The translations under genes were made by a program, and so were the position numbers. A DNA stretch of 64,000 nt, taken from positions 1,054,001 to 1,118,000 of the forward strand of contig CAWGOE010000001.1 in assembly GCA_963824215.1 (NCBI GenBank), in the 5' to 3' direction. The notes under the pieces were generated by a model, which saw nothing but the letters and a program-made list of their open reading frames with translations, was not told the DNA's origin and ran no database searches. Shown piece by piece: positions 1 to 8,258 of the stretch; positions within the stretch are counted from its first letter, which is position 1; each line of letters starts with the position of its first letter. Source of the stretch: VRUE01 sp963824215. Its GTDB lineage: Bacteria > Actinomycetota > Thermoleophilia > Solirubrobacterales > 70-9.

Positions 1-47
1 CCCCTGGCGCGACAGGACCCGCGGGCCACGGCGGTTTGTCGACAATC

Positions 48-78
48 TTGACTTTGCTGATCGCCTTTGTGCTAGGGT
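48..78 (+). promoter_or_regulatory. Possible promoter of the cys operon
   Basis: TTGACT (48-53) resembles a -35 hexamer, and TAGGGT (73-78) fits the actinobacterial TAnnnT -10 pattern. The 19-nt spacer is long. It lies about 50 bp before the first gene of the sulfate transporter operon. Nothing else is recognisable in the first 128 bases. Confidence 0.35.
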
Positions 79-128
79 GCCCGATTCAATTCCTCATTAA
101 TCTCATCAAGAAAGAAGGGAAGGGTTAG

Positions 129-1154
129 ATGACGAACCCTCGCTTGAGCATGAAGAACTTTGGACTGGGCTCTGTGGTGGCCCTGCTCGTACTGGCCGCC
201 GTCGTCGTGACGGGCTGCGGCAGCGACTCGAGCTCGGGATCGTCCAGCGGGGGCAAGGTCGACATCGTCGCCTACTCCACGCCGGAGGCCGTCTACACCG
301 ACGCCCTCGAGCCCGGCTTCGAGGCGACCTCGGACGGCGAGGGTGTCAGCTTCTCCGGTTCCTTCGGCGCCTCCGGTGACCAGCGTCGTGCGGTCGAAGC
401 CGGTCAGCCGGCGTCGCTCGTCCACTTCGCCCAGGGCGGCGACATGATCGCCCTCGAGGAAGCGGGCCAGGTCGCGCCCGACTGGAACAAGAACAAATAC
501 AAGGGCATCGGCCAGGAGTCGGTCGTCGTGCTTGCGGTCCGCAAGGGCAACCCCGAGGGGATCAAATCCTTCGACGACCTGCTGACCAAGGACGTCGACG
601 TGATCACCCCGAACCCGCTCAGCTCCGGCGGCGCCCGCTGGAACGTGATGGCGCTCTACGGCTCGCAGCTGCACGAGGGCAAATCCGAAGAGGAGGCCCT
701 CGACGCGGTCAAGACCGTGCTCGAGAAGACGATCGTCCAGCCGGGCAGCGCCCGCGACGCGCTCGCCGCCTTCACCCAGGGCGAGGGCGACGTCCTGCTC
801 GCCTACGAGAACGAGGCGATCAAGGCCCAGGACGAGGGCGAAGACGTCGACTACGTGATCCCGCCCTCGACGATCCGGATCGAGACCCCGATCGCCGTGA
901 CCAAAGACGCATCGGAGTCGGCCCAGGCCTTCCTCGACTACATCTGGTCGGACGCGGGTCAGGAACTGTGGTCGGACAACGGCTACCGGCCGGTCAACCA
1001 GGCGCTGCTCGACGAGAAAACGTTCCCCGTCCCGGCGGACCTCTTCGACATCGCCGAGTTCGGCGGCTGGGAGCAGGTCACCGACGAGTTCTTCGACGAG
1101 GAAACCGGCAAGGTCGCCGCGATCGAGAAGGAACTCGGAGTCCCCACCGAGTAA
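129..1154 (+). CDS. cysP: Sulfate/thiosulfate ABC transporter substrate-binding lipoprotein
   Basis: A 341-aa extracytoplasmic binding protein that captures sulfate or thiosulfate for the CysTWA importer. The N-terminus is a lipoprotein signal: hydrophobic run followed by VVTGC with the lipidated Cys at about residue 30, then a Ser/Gly linker. The mature part has the CysP/Sbp family look (VDIVAYSTPEAVYTDAL near the start, TPNPLSSGGARWNVMALYG in the middle, QPGSARDALAAF later), and length matches the family. The purine-rich stretch AAGGGAAGGG precedes the ATG; an internal Met8 is an alternative start. It is followed after 3 bp by the permease gene, so it is the first gene of a four-gene operon. 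Sulfate versus thiosulfate preference cannot be told. Confidence 0.93.
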   Translation: MTNPRLSMKNFGLGSVVALLVLAAVVVTGCGSDSSSGSSSGGKVDIVAYSTPEAVYTDALEPGFEATSDGEGVSFSGSFGASGDQRRAVEAGQPASLVHFAQGGDMIALEEAGQVAPDWNKNKYKGIGQESVVVLAVRKGNPEGIKSFDDLLTKDVDVITPNPLSSGGARWNVMALYGSQLHEGKSEEEALDAVKTVLEKTIVQPGSARDALAAFTQGEGDVLLAYENEAIKAQDEGEDVDYVIPPSTIRIETPIAVTKDASESAQAFLDYIWSDAGQELWSDNGYRPVNQALLDEKTFPVPADLFDIAEFGGWEQVTDEFFDEETGKVAAIEKELGVPTE

Positions 1155-1157
1155 CGG

Positions 1158-2060
1158 ATGGAGGCTCACGCAGCAAGCGAGGTAGCACCGCCCAGGCCAG
1201 GCGTCCGCCTGCCCTGGGCGGGCGCCGCCCTCGGCCGCGGGACCGTCGTGCTCTATCTGAGCCTGATGGTCCTGCTGCCGTTGGCGGCGGTCGTCGTCAA
1301 GTCCACCGATGACGGAATGGCCGCGTTCTGGGACGCGGTCACCAGCCCGCAGTCGATCGCGGCGCTGAAACTGACCGTGATCTCGTCGCTGATCGTCGTC
1401 GCGATCAACGCCGTCTTCGGCACGATCATCGCCTGGGTGCTCGTCCGCGACGAGTTCCGCGGCAAGGCGGCGGTCAACGCGATCATCGACCTGCCCTTTG
1501 CCCTGCCGACGATCGTCGCCGGCCTCACCTTGCTGACCCTCTACGGCAGCGAGAGCCCGTTCGGGATCAACATCGCCTTCACCAAGATCGCGGTCGTCGT
1601 GGCGCTGCTCTTCGTCACCCTGCCGTTCGTCGTGCGCGCGGTCCAGCCGCTGCTGATCGAGCTCGATCGCGACATGGAGGAAGCGGCGACCTCGCTCGGC
1701 GCCGGCGGCTTCACCGTCTTCAGGCGGATCATCTTCCCCAACCTGATGCCTGGCCTGGCCGCGGGAGTCGCGCTCGCCTTCGCGCGGGCCCTGGGCGAGT
1801 ACGGCTCGCTGATCCTGATCTCGGGCAATCTCCCCTTCGACACCGAGGTCTCCTCGGTCTACATCCGCACTCAGATCGAGAACGGAAATCTCTCCGGCGC
1901 ATCCGCCGTCTCCGTCGTCCTGCTGGTCGTCTCCCTACTCCTCCTGGCCTGCGTCACGGCCGCCGAGCGCTGGGGCAACCGCCACGATCGTGGTGAAGGC
2001 GCAAAGGAACGGGCCAGGCTGCTGCGTCTGATCAGCCGCGCCTTCGGGGGGTCGAATTGA
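1158..2060 (+). CDS. cysT: Sulfate ABC transporter permease CysT
   Basis: A 300-aa inner-membrane permease with about six hydrophobic segments. The ABC-permease EAA loop that docks on the ATPase is visible as EEAATSLGAGGFTVFRR, followed by the G-E-Y-G-S segment typical of CysT/CysU. It forms the translocation path with CysW and receives sulfate from CysP. The gene starts with ATG 3 bp after cysP, and its TGA overlaps the TTG start of cysW, indicating translational coupling. The C-terminal tail is Arg/Lys-rich and cytoplasmic. No oddities. Confidence 0.92.
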   Translation: MEAHAASEVAPPRPGVRLPWAGAALGRGTVVLYLSLMVLLPLAAVVVKSTDDGMAAFWDAVTSPQSIAALKLTVISSLIVVAINAVFGTIIAWVLVRDEFRGKAAVNAIIDLPFALPTIVAGLTLLTLYGSESPFGINIAFTKIAVVVALLFVTLPFVVRAVQPLLIELDRDMEEAATSLGAGGFTVFRRIIFPNLMPGLAAGVALAFARALGEYGSLILISGNLPFDTEVSSVYIRTQIENGNLSGASAVSVVLLVVSLLLLACVTAAERWGNRHDRGEGAKERARLLRLISRAFGGSN

Positions 2061-2863
2061 CCGCCAGCGGCAAGACCAGCCGTTTCAGCTTGCGCGCGCT
2101 CGCCCTCGGCTATCTCGGCGTGCTGCTGATGGCTCCCGTCGCAATGATCTTCTACAAGACCTTCGAGGACGGGATCGGGCCGCCGCTGGAAGCGATCACC
2201 TCGCCCGAGGGGCTGCACGCCCTGCAGCTGACCCTGCTGATGGTCGCGGTCGCGGTTCCCCTCAACACGATCTTTGGGGTCGTCTGCGCCGTGCTGCTGG
2301 TCCGCTACCGCTGGTGGGGCAACGCGGTGATCGACGCGATCATCAACCTGCCCTTTGCCGTCTCGCCGGTGGTCGTCGGGCTGGCACTGTTCCTGCTCTA
2401 CGGAGTCGACGGCTGGTTTGGCCCGGTCCTAGCCGAAACCGGGATCAAGGTTCTCTTCTCGTGGCCGGGGATGATCCTCGCCAGCATCTTCGTCTCGCTC
2501 CCGTTCGTCGTGCGCGAGACCGTGCCGGTCCTGCAGGAGATCGGGACCGAGCAGGAGCAGGCGGCCTCGACCCTTGGCGCCAATGCCTGGCAGACCTTCT
2601 GGCGCGTGACCCTGCCGGCGATCCGCTGGGGAGTCGCTTACGGGGTCGTCCTTACCACCGCCCGCGTTCTCGGCGAGTTCGGCGCCGTCTCGGTGGTCTC
2701 TGGCGAGATCTCGGGCGAGACGGAAACGCTTCCCCTCTTCGTATCCCAGCAATTCGAGCAGTTCAACCTGGCTGGGGCCTACGGAGCCTCGGTCGTGCTA
2801 GCGCTGCTCGCCCTCTCAACCCTGTTGATCATGAATCTGCTGAAAAGAAAGGAGGGCGCCTGA
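2057..2863 (+). CDS. cysW: Sulfate ABC transporter permease CysW
   Basis: A 268-aa second permease subunit of the sulfate importer, with several membrane spans. Its EAA loop reads EQAASTLGANAWQTFWRVT, followed by VLGEFGAVSVVSG, typical of CysW. The start is a TTG overlapping the stop of cysT by 4 bp. Its stop overlaps the ATG of cysA by one base (TGATG). The arrangement makes the four cys genes one transcription unit. Confidence 0.92.
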   Translation: MTASGKTSRFSLRALALGYLGVLLMAPVAMIFYKTFEDGIGPPLEAITSPEGLHALQLTLLMVAVAVPLNTIFGVVCAVLLVRYRWWGNAVIDAIINLPFAVSPVVVGLALFLLYGVDGWFGPVLAETGIKVLFSWPGMILASIFVSLPFVVRETVPVLQEIGTEQEQAASTLGANAWQTFWRVTLPAIRWGVAYGVVLTTARVLGEFGAVSVVSGEISGETETLPLFVSQQFEQFNLAGAYGASVVLALLALSTLLIMNLLKRKEGA

Positions 2864-3903
2864 TGGGAATCTCAGTCGAGGGAGCCTCGAAGCGCTTCGG
2901 TGACTTTCAGGCCCTCAACGATGTATCGATAGACGTCCCCGACGGATCGCTCACCGCCCTACTGGGGCCGAGCGGCAGCGGCAAGTCAACGCTGCTGCGG
3001 GCGATCGCCGGGCTCGAGACCCTCGATACCGGGGAGGTGACGATCAACGGCGAGGACGCGACCGGCAAACCCGCCCAGAAGCGCGGGGTCGGCTTCGTCT
3101 TCCAGCACTACGCCGCCTTCAAGCACATGACCGTGTTCGGCAACGTGGGTTTCGGCTTGAAGATCCGCAAGTGGAGCAAGCCGCAGATCGAGGAGCGGGT
3201 CCACGACCTGCTGCGCCTGGTGCAGCTCGACGGGTTGGCGGATCGCTATCCCTCGCAGCTCTCCGGCGGCCAGCGCCAGCGTATGGCCCTGGCCCGGGCA
3301 CTGGCGGTCGAGCCGCAGGTGTTGCTGCTCGACGAGCCCTTTGGTGCGCTGGACGCCAAGGTGCGCAAGGACCTGCGTACCTGGTTGCGCCGGCTCCACG
3401 ACGAGATGCACGTGACGACGATCTTCGTCACTCACGACCAGGAGGAGGCGATGGACGTCGCCGAGCAGCTCGTCGTGATGAACAACGGCAGGGTCGAGCA
3501 GTCCGGTAGCGCCGATGACCTCTACGACCACCCTGCCAACGAGTTCGTGATGAGTTTCGTGGGCGAGGTCAACCGGCTCGGCGAGCACTTCGTCCGCCCG
3601 CACGACATGGACGTCGTGCTCGATGCCGACGAGCGCACGGAGGAGGCGATGGTGCAGCGGATCGTCGCCCTCGGCTTCGAGATCAGAGTCGAGTTCGTGC
3701 TCGGCGACGGCACCGAGGTCTGGGCCCAGCTGACCCGCGCCGAGCTGCAGAAGCTCGAGCTGCGCGAGGGCCAGATCGTTCACCTGCGCCCCGGCCAGAC
3801 CAAGAGCTTCAGCGGTGATGTCCCGCCGCCCGACGATCGTGGGGCCTCGACTCCCCGTGACGCCGAGGGTGGCGACGACGCAGAAGTAACTGCAGCCGCC
3901 TGA
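2863..3903 (+). CDS. cysA: Sulfate ABC transporter ATP-binding protein CysA
   Basis: A 346-aa ATPase that powers sulfate import by the CysTW pore. Walker A GPSGSGKST is at residues 35-43, Q-loop region FVFQHYAAFKHM around 79-90, signature LSGGQRQR at 133-140, Walker B LLLDEP at 154-159, and the switch His in FVTHDQEEA near 191. The C-terminal third is a TOBE-like regulatory domain, then an acidic Pro/Ala tail without recognisable function. The start chosen is the ATG overlapping the cysW stop; a longer reading frame upstream is only a shadow of cysW. It ends the operon just before two strong hairpins. Confidence 0.94.
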   Translation: MGISVEGASKRFGDFQALNDVSIDVPDGSLTALLGPSGSGKSTLLRAIAGLETLDTGEVTINGEDATGKPAQKRGVGFVFQHYAAFKHMTVFGNVGFGLKIRKWSKPQIEERVHDLLRLVQLDGLADRYPSQLSGGQRQRMALARALAVEPQVLLLDEPFGALDAKVRKDLRTWLRRLHDEMHVTTIFVTHDQEEAMDVAEQLVVMNNGRVEQSGSADDLYDHPANEFVMSFVGEVNRLGEHFVRPHDMDVVLDADERTEEAMVQRIVALGFEIRVEFVLGDGTEVWAQLTRAELQKLELREGQIVHLRPGQTKSFSGDVPPPDDRGASTPRDAEGGDDAEVTAAA

Positions 3904-3912
3904 AGGGGCGAC

Positions 3913-3978
3913 GGGGCGGGGCGCGCTTTGCCGGGTGGCGCCCCGCCCCATCTCGCCGTTCCGGGCACGCCCGGAACG
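3913..3978. terminator. Two back-to-back hairpins between convergent cysA and phoD
   Basis: The first hairpin has a perfect 12-bp stem GGGGCGGGGCGC (3913-3924) pairing with 3938-3949. The second has a perfect 10-bp stem CGTTCCGGGC (3957-3966) pairing with 3969-3978. Neither has a U-tract, as is common in high-GC actinobacteria. The position between two converging stop codons (3903 and 3984) suits termination from both sides. Confidence 0.7.
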
Positions 3979-3983
3979 GGGCC

Positions 3984-5630
3984 CTAAGTTACGCGACGCT
4001 CGAAGGTCTTTTCCAGCGCCGTCTCGTCCTTCTCGCCGGCGACCGTCTTGTCGAGCCGCACGATCGCCTCGCGGCCGTCGAGCCGCACCGTGCCGACCTG
4101 GTTGTCGAAGTAGGGGCCCTCGAGTAGCCGCCAGCGGATGCCGGGGTCGGGCGCGCTGGCTGCATGAGCGAGCCCTCGCGCAAGCATCGAGAATGAGCGA
4201 GAGAAGCCAGCGCGGATCACTCTGCGCTCGCGTTCTTCGAGCGGGTTGCGGTAGGGGGAGCAGACTGCCTGCAGCACCGAGGCCTTCATGTCGGCGCTCG
4301 GTTTGAACGCAACGTCGCAGAGGTAGGCGTGGTGAACATCGCCGGAGAGGATGATGATCGATGCCGGTGCCTTCCCGCGTTTGCCCGAGCCAACCTCTTC
4401 GAGCAGCTCGCGCATGCGCTGAAAGGAGTATTGGAACGAAGCCCAGTGGTCGAAGTCGACCGCCCGCCGCAGTTTCTCGCTGGCCTTGGCGACGGGGCCG
4501 CCATACGCGCCATCGCAGAGGCGCTCGTTCCACGCCTCCAGGTAGTGGAAGCCAGGGGAGAGAAGGTAGGGCACGGTCGTGCCGATCAGCAGGTGGTCGA
4601 AGTCGCCGCTGGCGTGGTCGAGGATCCAGTCCCAGACCTCGTCATCGAACATCGAGCGGCGCTCGCGGGTCAGTACCCGCGCCGCGCGCGAATCCATGAA
4701 GATCGCCCGCACGCCGTCGATGTCGCGGCAGAAGCTCCAGCGGGTCCCGGCGGCGGTGGAGTCGATGCTCCTCGCCCACTCGCGCAGCGCTTCGGTGGCG
4801 TCGGGATTGCCCCTCACCTGCTCGTAGATCTCGTTCTCCTCGTCGAGCTCGCGTGGCGAGAGGTTGCCGATGTGCTGGTAGATCCAGTAGGTCATGATGC
4901 CGCCGACCGCGCGCTCGTGCCACCAGTCCTTGCGGTCCATCTCCTCGTGCCAGGAGCGCGAGATGTTCCAGTCGTCGCTCATGTCGTGGTCGTCCCAGAC
5001 CATCGAGGTGGAGACGGTCGAGAAGAGCCAGCGGATCAGCGGGTTCTGCCAGGACTCGCGGTAGAGCCAGGTGTACTCCTCGAAGTCGATCACCTCCTCG
5101 CCGGGCGGCTGGCCGGTATCGCGTTTGGCGCGGATTCGCTCGCGGGTTTCCGGCGAGCCCTCGTCGACGTAGACCTGGTCGCCGAGCAGGAAGAGCAGCT
5201 CGGGCCAGTTGTCGCGGTCGTCGCGGATCATCTGCCGCGCGAGGACCCAGAGCGCATCGAGCTCGTGCCCGTCTTCGTCCTCGTCCTTGCTCTTCGTGTA
5301 CGGCTCCTCGTGGGGCAGGGCGACGCGGCAGGAGCCGAAGCAGATGTCGAGCGGTTGGCTCGGGGCGAAGGTCCGGATCGCGCTGGGGGGGAGGTCGTGG
5401 TTGGCGAGGGGCCAGCGCCGCTCGCCGTCGAGCGCGACCTCGTACTCGTAAAAGCCACCGGCCTCGAGGCCCTCGATGCGGACGAGCGCGTAGTGATGCC
5501 CAGCCACGCCGAAGGTCGGCTCGCGGCGGCCCAGGATCTCGACCTCGCAACGCTCGCTCGTCTCGACCCAGATCGTCGCCTCGGTTTCCGAGACGTAGCG
5601 CAGCAGCGGTCCGAGCAGCAGGTCAGCCAC
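3984..5630 (-). CDS. PhoD-like alkaline phosphatase / phosphodiesterase
   Basis: A 548-aa metallophosphoesterase of the PhoD family, expected to release phosphate from phosphoesters. The N-terminal approx. 100 residues resemble the beta-rich PhoD N domain. Metal-binding blocks follow: CFGSCR, LLGDQVYVDE, WDDHDMSDDW and SGDVHHAYL. No clear signal peptide is visible (MADLLLGPLLRYVSETEATI), unlike classical secreted PhoD, so it may be cytoplasmic or exported by unusual means. The start is a GTG with GGAGGAGAG upstream. It converges on cysA. Substrate is unknown. Confidence 0.85.
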   Translation of the reverse strand: MADLLLGPLLRYVSETEATIWVETSERCEVEILGRREPTFGVAGHHYALVRIEGLEAGGFYEYEVALDGERRWPLANHDLPPSAIRTFAPSQPLDICFGSCRVALPHEEPYTKSKDEDEDGHELDALWVLARQMIRDDRDNWPELLFLLGDQVYVDEGSPETRERIRAKRDTGQPPGEEVIDFEEYTWLYRESWQNPLIRWLFSTVSTSMVWDDHDMSDDWNISRSWHEEMDRKDWWHERAVGGIMTYWIYQHIGNLSPRELDEENEIYEQVRGNPDATEALREWARSIDSTAAGTRWSFCRDIDGVRAIFMDSRAARVLTRERRSMFDDEVWDWILDHASGDFDHLLIGTTVPYLLSPGFHYLEAWNERLCDGAYGGPVAKASEKLRRAVDFDHWASFQYSFQRMRELLEEVGSGKRGKAPASIIILSGDVHHAYLCDVAFKPSADMKASVLQAVCSPYRNPLEERERRVIRAGFSRSFSMLARGLAHAASAPDPGIRWRLLEGPYFDNQVGTVRLDGREAIVRLDKTVAGEKDETALEKTFERRVT

Positions 5631-5739
5631 CGACTCTCTCCTCCGGCGTCATTGCATCTCTCTTCCCCAAACCGGCGCGTCTTATGCCAAATGCTATTCT
5701 TGACTTTCAAACTCAACAAACTCTAGAAAGGACACGACG

Positions 5740-5928
5740 ATGAGCTCGAAGGACGTCACCAGGTTCAGGTCGCGGGGTAGGCTGGCCGGTCTGGTCCGCG
5801 ATGAGGCCCCGGCCGGCACCGGTCAGAACCGCGCCAGCCGCGCCCACACTCAGTCACAGGTCGACGAGGCGATCTATTACCGGGCCCGCCTCATCCTCGG
5901 CGATTCGCTAGCCCGCCCGCCCCGTTAA
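5740..5928 (+). CDS. Small basic hypothetical protein
   Basis: A 62-aa reading frame beginning MSSKDVTRFRSRGRLAG, with AAAGGA 8 bp before the ATG. It contains no membrane segment or recognised domain and is rich in Arg and Ala. TTGACT (5700-5705) and TCTAGA (5722-5727), 16 nt apart, resemble a promoter but would leave a very short leader. It sits between the divergently read phosphatase and a convergent membrane protein gene. The ribosome-binding site is the main support; function unknown. Confidence 0.5.
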   Translation: MSSKDVTRFRSRGRLAGLVRDEAPAGTGQNRASRAHTQSQVDEAIYYRARLILGDSLARPPR

Positions 5929-5952
5929 GAGGGCGGCGAATGGGGCCATCGG

Positions 5953-5977
5953 CCCGGGCCGCGCGGCGCGGCCCGGG
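5953..5977. terminator. GC-rich hairpin between convergent genes
   Basis: Perfect 11-bp stem CCCGGGCCGCG (5953-5963) with 5967-5977 and a 3-nt loop, located between the stop codons at 5928 and 5990. There is no U-tract. It probably terminates both converging transcripts. Confidence 0.6.
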
Positions 5978-5989
5978 TGCAGCGCGCCC

Positions 5990-6628
5990 TCAGGGCTTGA
6001 GCCGGAACGGCGGGTACTGATCGGTGACGAGGGTGAAGGCGTAGCCGATGACGCGGTTGTGCCAGCGAATCACGCCTTCGACGAACTCGAAGATGCCGCG
6101 CGGGTAGCGGCCGGTGAAGAGGATCGCGAACCAGGCGCCGATCACGGCGAAGAAGGCGCCGATCCCGAGGGCGAAGAGGACGAAGTAGTGGGGGATTGCG
6201 AGCAGCCACTTGACCAGTGGCAGCCCTCGCTCGAGGCGCTGGGCGTCGGGGTAGGCGAAGTCGAGGTGGACCGCCTGGTGCTCGTCGGTCGAGGGATATT
6301 CATCGTCCATCAGAGCGAAGTAGACGCCGATGCGATTGCCGAAGCGGAGGAATTCGAGGTTCCAGTCGTACCACCAGCGCGGGTACTTCTTGCGGAAGAG
6401 GAGCATCAGGACGATCGGCACGAAGATCAACGTGCCGGTTGACGCCGCCACCCCGTACTCGTAGCTGCCGATGCTGCCACCGGGCAGCAGGGCGATCAGG
6501 ATCGCGATTGGGATCACCGTGAAGATGCGGAAGAAGGTCGTCAGCCGGTTGAGCTCCCGCTCCGGGTAATCGACCGAGAAGGTGACCGGATAACCGTTAG
6601 GACGTGCCTCGATGCTGTTCGTCTCCAC
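5990..6628 (-). CDS. DUF4389-family membrane protein
   Basis: A 212-aa membrane protein. It starts with PVTFSVDYPERELNRLTTFF, then two hydrophobic segments (FRIFTVIPIAILIALLPGG and TLIFVPIVLMLLFRKKYPRW). It ends with two further spans and FTGRYPRGIFEFVEGVIRWH, a layout typical of DUF4389 proteins. The biochemical role of the family is not known. The start chosen is a GTG preceded by AAAGGGGAG; an upstream ATG would add 33 residues without a ribosome-binding site. It appears monocistronic. Confidence 0.8.
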   Translation of the reverse strand: METNSIEARPNGYPVTFSVDYPERELNRLTTFFRIFTVIPIAILIALLPGGSIGSYEYGVAASTGTLIFVPIVLMLLFRKKYPRWWYDWNLEFLRFGNRIGVYFALMDDEYPSTDEHQAVHLDFAYPDAQRLERGLPLVKWLLAIPHYFVLFALGIGAFFAVIGAWFAILFTGRYPRGIFEFVEGVIRWHNRVIGYAFTLVTDQYPPFRLKP

Positions 6629-6782
6629 GCTGCTCCCCTTTCGCGAGTTGCGGCGATGATCGCCGACGGACCGGCGGAAGTTCTGCCACGGAGCTGTTAC
6701 GCAATGTTTTGAATCTGCGCGCCACACACGCGCTGGCGCTTCCTAGCGTCAGCGGCTGTGTATCTTCTTGTCCGAGGTCCGG

Positions 6783-7052
6783 ATGGTCGTCCTGCTGATA
6801 ATCGGTTGGGACAGGTGGTTCCATGCTTGTGCACGACATCCGGAGATCGATGAGTTGTTGCTCGACGTGGTGCTGACAGTCGAAAACCCCACCTATCGAG
6901 AGCCCGATCCCATGCCGGGGAGAGAGCGGTTGTTCAGGCAAGCCGATTCCGGGGCGTGGATACGGGTCGTCCTCGAGTTCGATGGCGACTTCGACCGTTT
7001 CGTGACGGCCTTCCTGCAAGGCGCCGACCCCACGCGCGGGTGGCCGCGATGA
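6783..7052 (+). CDS. Putative toxin-like small protein paired with DUF2283
   Basis: An 89-aa protein with RHPEIDELLLDVVLTVENP, then a PGRERLFRQ block and WIRVVLEFDGDFDRFVTAF. This pattern (His near the start, Pro-rich middle, beta strand plus D-R at the end) recalls DUF4258-like small toxins. The next gene, a DUF2283 protein, overlaps it by 4 bp (ATGA), the usual arrangement of such two-gene modules. ATG 6783 was preferred to the TTG 15 bp upstream. The toxin role is inferred only from context and resemblance. Confidence 0.6.
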   Translation: MVVLLIIGWDRWFHACARHPEIDELLLDVVLTVENPTYREPDPMPGRERLFRQADSGAWIRVVLEFDGDFDRFVTAFLQGADPTRGWPR

Positions 7053-7342
7053 TCGTCCGCCTGGGGACTCTTGAGTTCGATGACGTCTCGTATGACGCGG
7101 ACGGAGATGTGCTCTACCTGAGTGACGGGAAGCCTGTTGCTGCTAAGGAAACCATTGCGTCGCCTGAGGGGCATGCGATCAGGTTCGGCAATAGGGAGAA
7201 GATCATTGGAATCACCATCGTCAACGCGAAATGGTTGGTCGAGCGAGATGGGCAGATCACGGTCACGATTCCCACCACCGCTTCTGCGCCGGAGCGACTC
7301 GAGACCTCGGGCGCCGATCTCGCTGCTGCGCTCGCCGCTTAG
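7049..7342 (+). CDS. DUF2283 family protein, putative antitoxin
   Basis: A 97-aa protein whose centre, VSYDADGDVLYLSDG followed by AIRFGNREKIIGITIVNAK, matches the DUF2283 pattern (beta strands ending in G-I-x-I-x-x-A). DUF2283 genes are often the second partner of DUF4258-type genes in presumed toxin-antitoxin pairs. Here it overlaps the upstream gene by 4 bp. The C-terminal 20 residues are Ala-rich and non-conserved in look. Antitoxin function is inference. Confidence 0.7.
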   Translation: MIVRLGTLEFDDVSYDADGDVLYLSDGKPVAAKETIASPEGHAIRFGNREKIIGITIVNAKWLVERDGQITVTIPTTASAPERLETSGADLAAALAA

Positions 7343-7542
7343 CGGCCCTCTTGCCTCGGGCGCGGCTCGTGTCCCGGACAGCTCAGCACCGGGACGCGGG
7401 GATAGCGTGGATAGGCGGGGTTCTGACGCGAGCGCTTGCAGAGGCTGAAGACCGAGCCGCGGGTGTTGCGGACGAGCTGCTGGTGGGTGCAGCTGTCGCA
7501 GAGGCCGTTGGGGCTGGGGGCTGTGGACGGATCTTTTGGCAC
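7339..7542 (-). CDS. Small Cys-rich, probably zinc-binding protein
   Basis: A 67-aa frame on the opposite strand overlapping the end of the DUF2283 gene by 4 bp. Its core reads LCDSCTHQQLVRNTRG, then SLCKRS, PAYPRYPRVPVLSCPG. Four cysteines spaced CxxC...C...C suggest one zinc ion. I recognise this as the pattern of a short conserved actinobacterial protein of unknown role. The start is uncertain; GTG at 7542 gives the listed length. The regular Cys/Tyr-Pro pattern argues that it is real although it is short. Confidence 0.6.
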   Translation of the reverse strand: MPKDPSTAPSPNGLCDSCTHQQLVRNTRGSVFSLCKRSRQNPAYPRYPRVPVLSCPGHEPRPRQEGR

Positions 7543-7631
7543 GAAGTTGGCTCTGATCCTTTCGCTTGTGCGTGCCACACGTGCGCTTGGGCACCGTAGC
7601 GTCGCCGGCAATAGCCGAAGAGGAGCGTATG

Positions 7632-7901
7632 ATGCTGTGTATGAAAGAACGGGTCACGATCTCGATCCAGCCCGAAGCGCTCGAGCAAGCGCGCGCCGAT
7701 GTCGAGGCGGGCAGGGCCCCCAACCTCTCCGCCGCGGTGGAAAAGGCACTCGTGAGAGAGAAGAGGCACCAAGCCATGCGGGAAGCAGTTGCTCTCTGGG
7801 AAGAGGAGTTCGGTCCGATCAGCGAGGAGGCAAGGGAATGGGCACGCAAGGAACTCGAGAGGGCGTGGGGAGAAATCTCGTCCTCGACGCAGGGGCGTTG
7901 A
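7632..7901 (+). CDS. VapB-like antitoxin
   Basis: An 89-aa protein beginning MLCMKERVTISIQPEALEQA, a short beta strand followed by helices as in ribbon-helix-helix antitoxins, then a charged helical C-terminus that would bind the toxin. GAAGAGGAG lies 6 nt before this ATG; ATGs at 7629 and 7641 are alternatives. The downstream PIN-domain gene starts inside its 3' end, a typical vapBC overlap. It presumably neutralises VapC and represses the pair. Confidence 0.75.
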   Translation: MLCMKERVTISIQPEALEQARADVEAGRAPNLSAAVEKALVREKRHQAMREAVALWEEEFGPISEEAREWARKELERAWGEISSSTQGR

Positions 7902-8245
7902 TCGACCTCGAGCGGGGAGGCGAGATGATGATCGTGCTCGCCGAGTATGCGGACAAGCGCGGTAACGCCTTGATTCCTGCCAGTGTGTTGGCCCAGGTAT
8001 GGCGGGGCGGCCCTAAGTCGGCTGTGCTGGCCAAAGTGCTCGAAGCGGCCGAAGTCGATGCTTTGGATGAGAGCCGTGCCAGAGAGATCGGCCTGAGGCT
8101 CGGCGCTCGCGGGGGTCGCGATGTGGTCGATGCCCATGTCGTGTGCTGCGCAATCGAGCGCGAAGCTGCAATCGTGAGCTCGGACTCGAGCGACATGGAA
8201 GCGCTGGTAGGGCCAGGCGAGGTCGTGCGCGTGCTGCCCGCCTGA
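7838..8245 (+). CDS. PIN-domain ribonuclease toxin (VapC-like)
   Basis: A 135-aa PIN-domain protein. The acidic metal-binding pattern is visible: LVLDAGALIDLERG near the start, DVVDAHVVCCAIE in the middle and SSDSSDM near the end. Family members cleave RNA, often tRNA or rRNA; the target here is unknown. AGGAGG (7825-7830) sits 7 nt before ATG 7838, which supports that start; GTG 7865 (giving MGRNLVLDAG) is the other candidate. It overlaps the antitoxin by 64 bp. Confidence 0.82.
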   Translation: MGTQGTREGVGRNLVLDAGALIDLERGGEMMIVLAEYADKRGNALIPASVLAQVWRGGPKSAVLAKVLEAAEVDALDESRAREIGLRLGARGGRDVVDAHVVCCAIEREAAIVSSDSSDMEALVGPGEVVRVLPA

Positions 8246-8258
8246 TCTCGGGTCAGCT

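Noticed and set aside
2986..4533. 515-aa minus-strand frame spanning cysA and the end of the phosphatase gene
   Set aside because: It crosses two confident genes and the terminator between them, with low-complexity composition.
4329..5726. 465-aa plus-strand frame opposite the PhoD-like gene
   Set aside because: It is the antisense shadow of a gene with clear catalytic motifs; the product is low-complexity Val/Ala/Asp/Arg sequence without a family signal.
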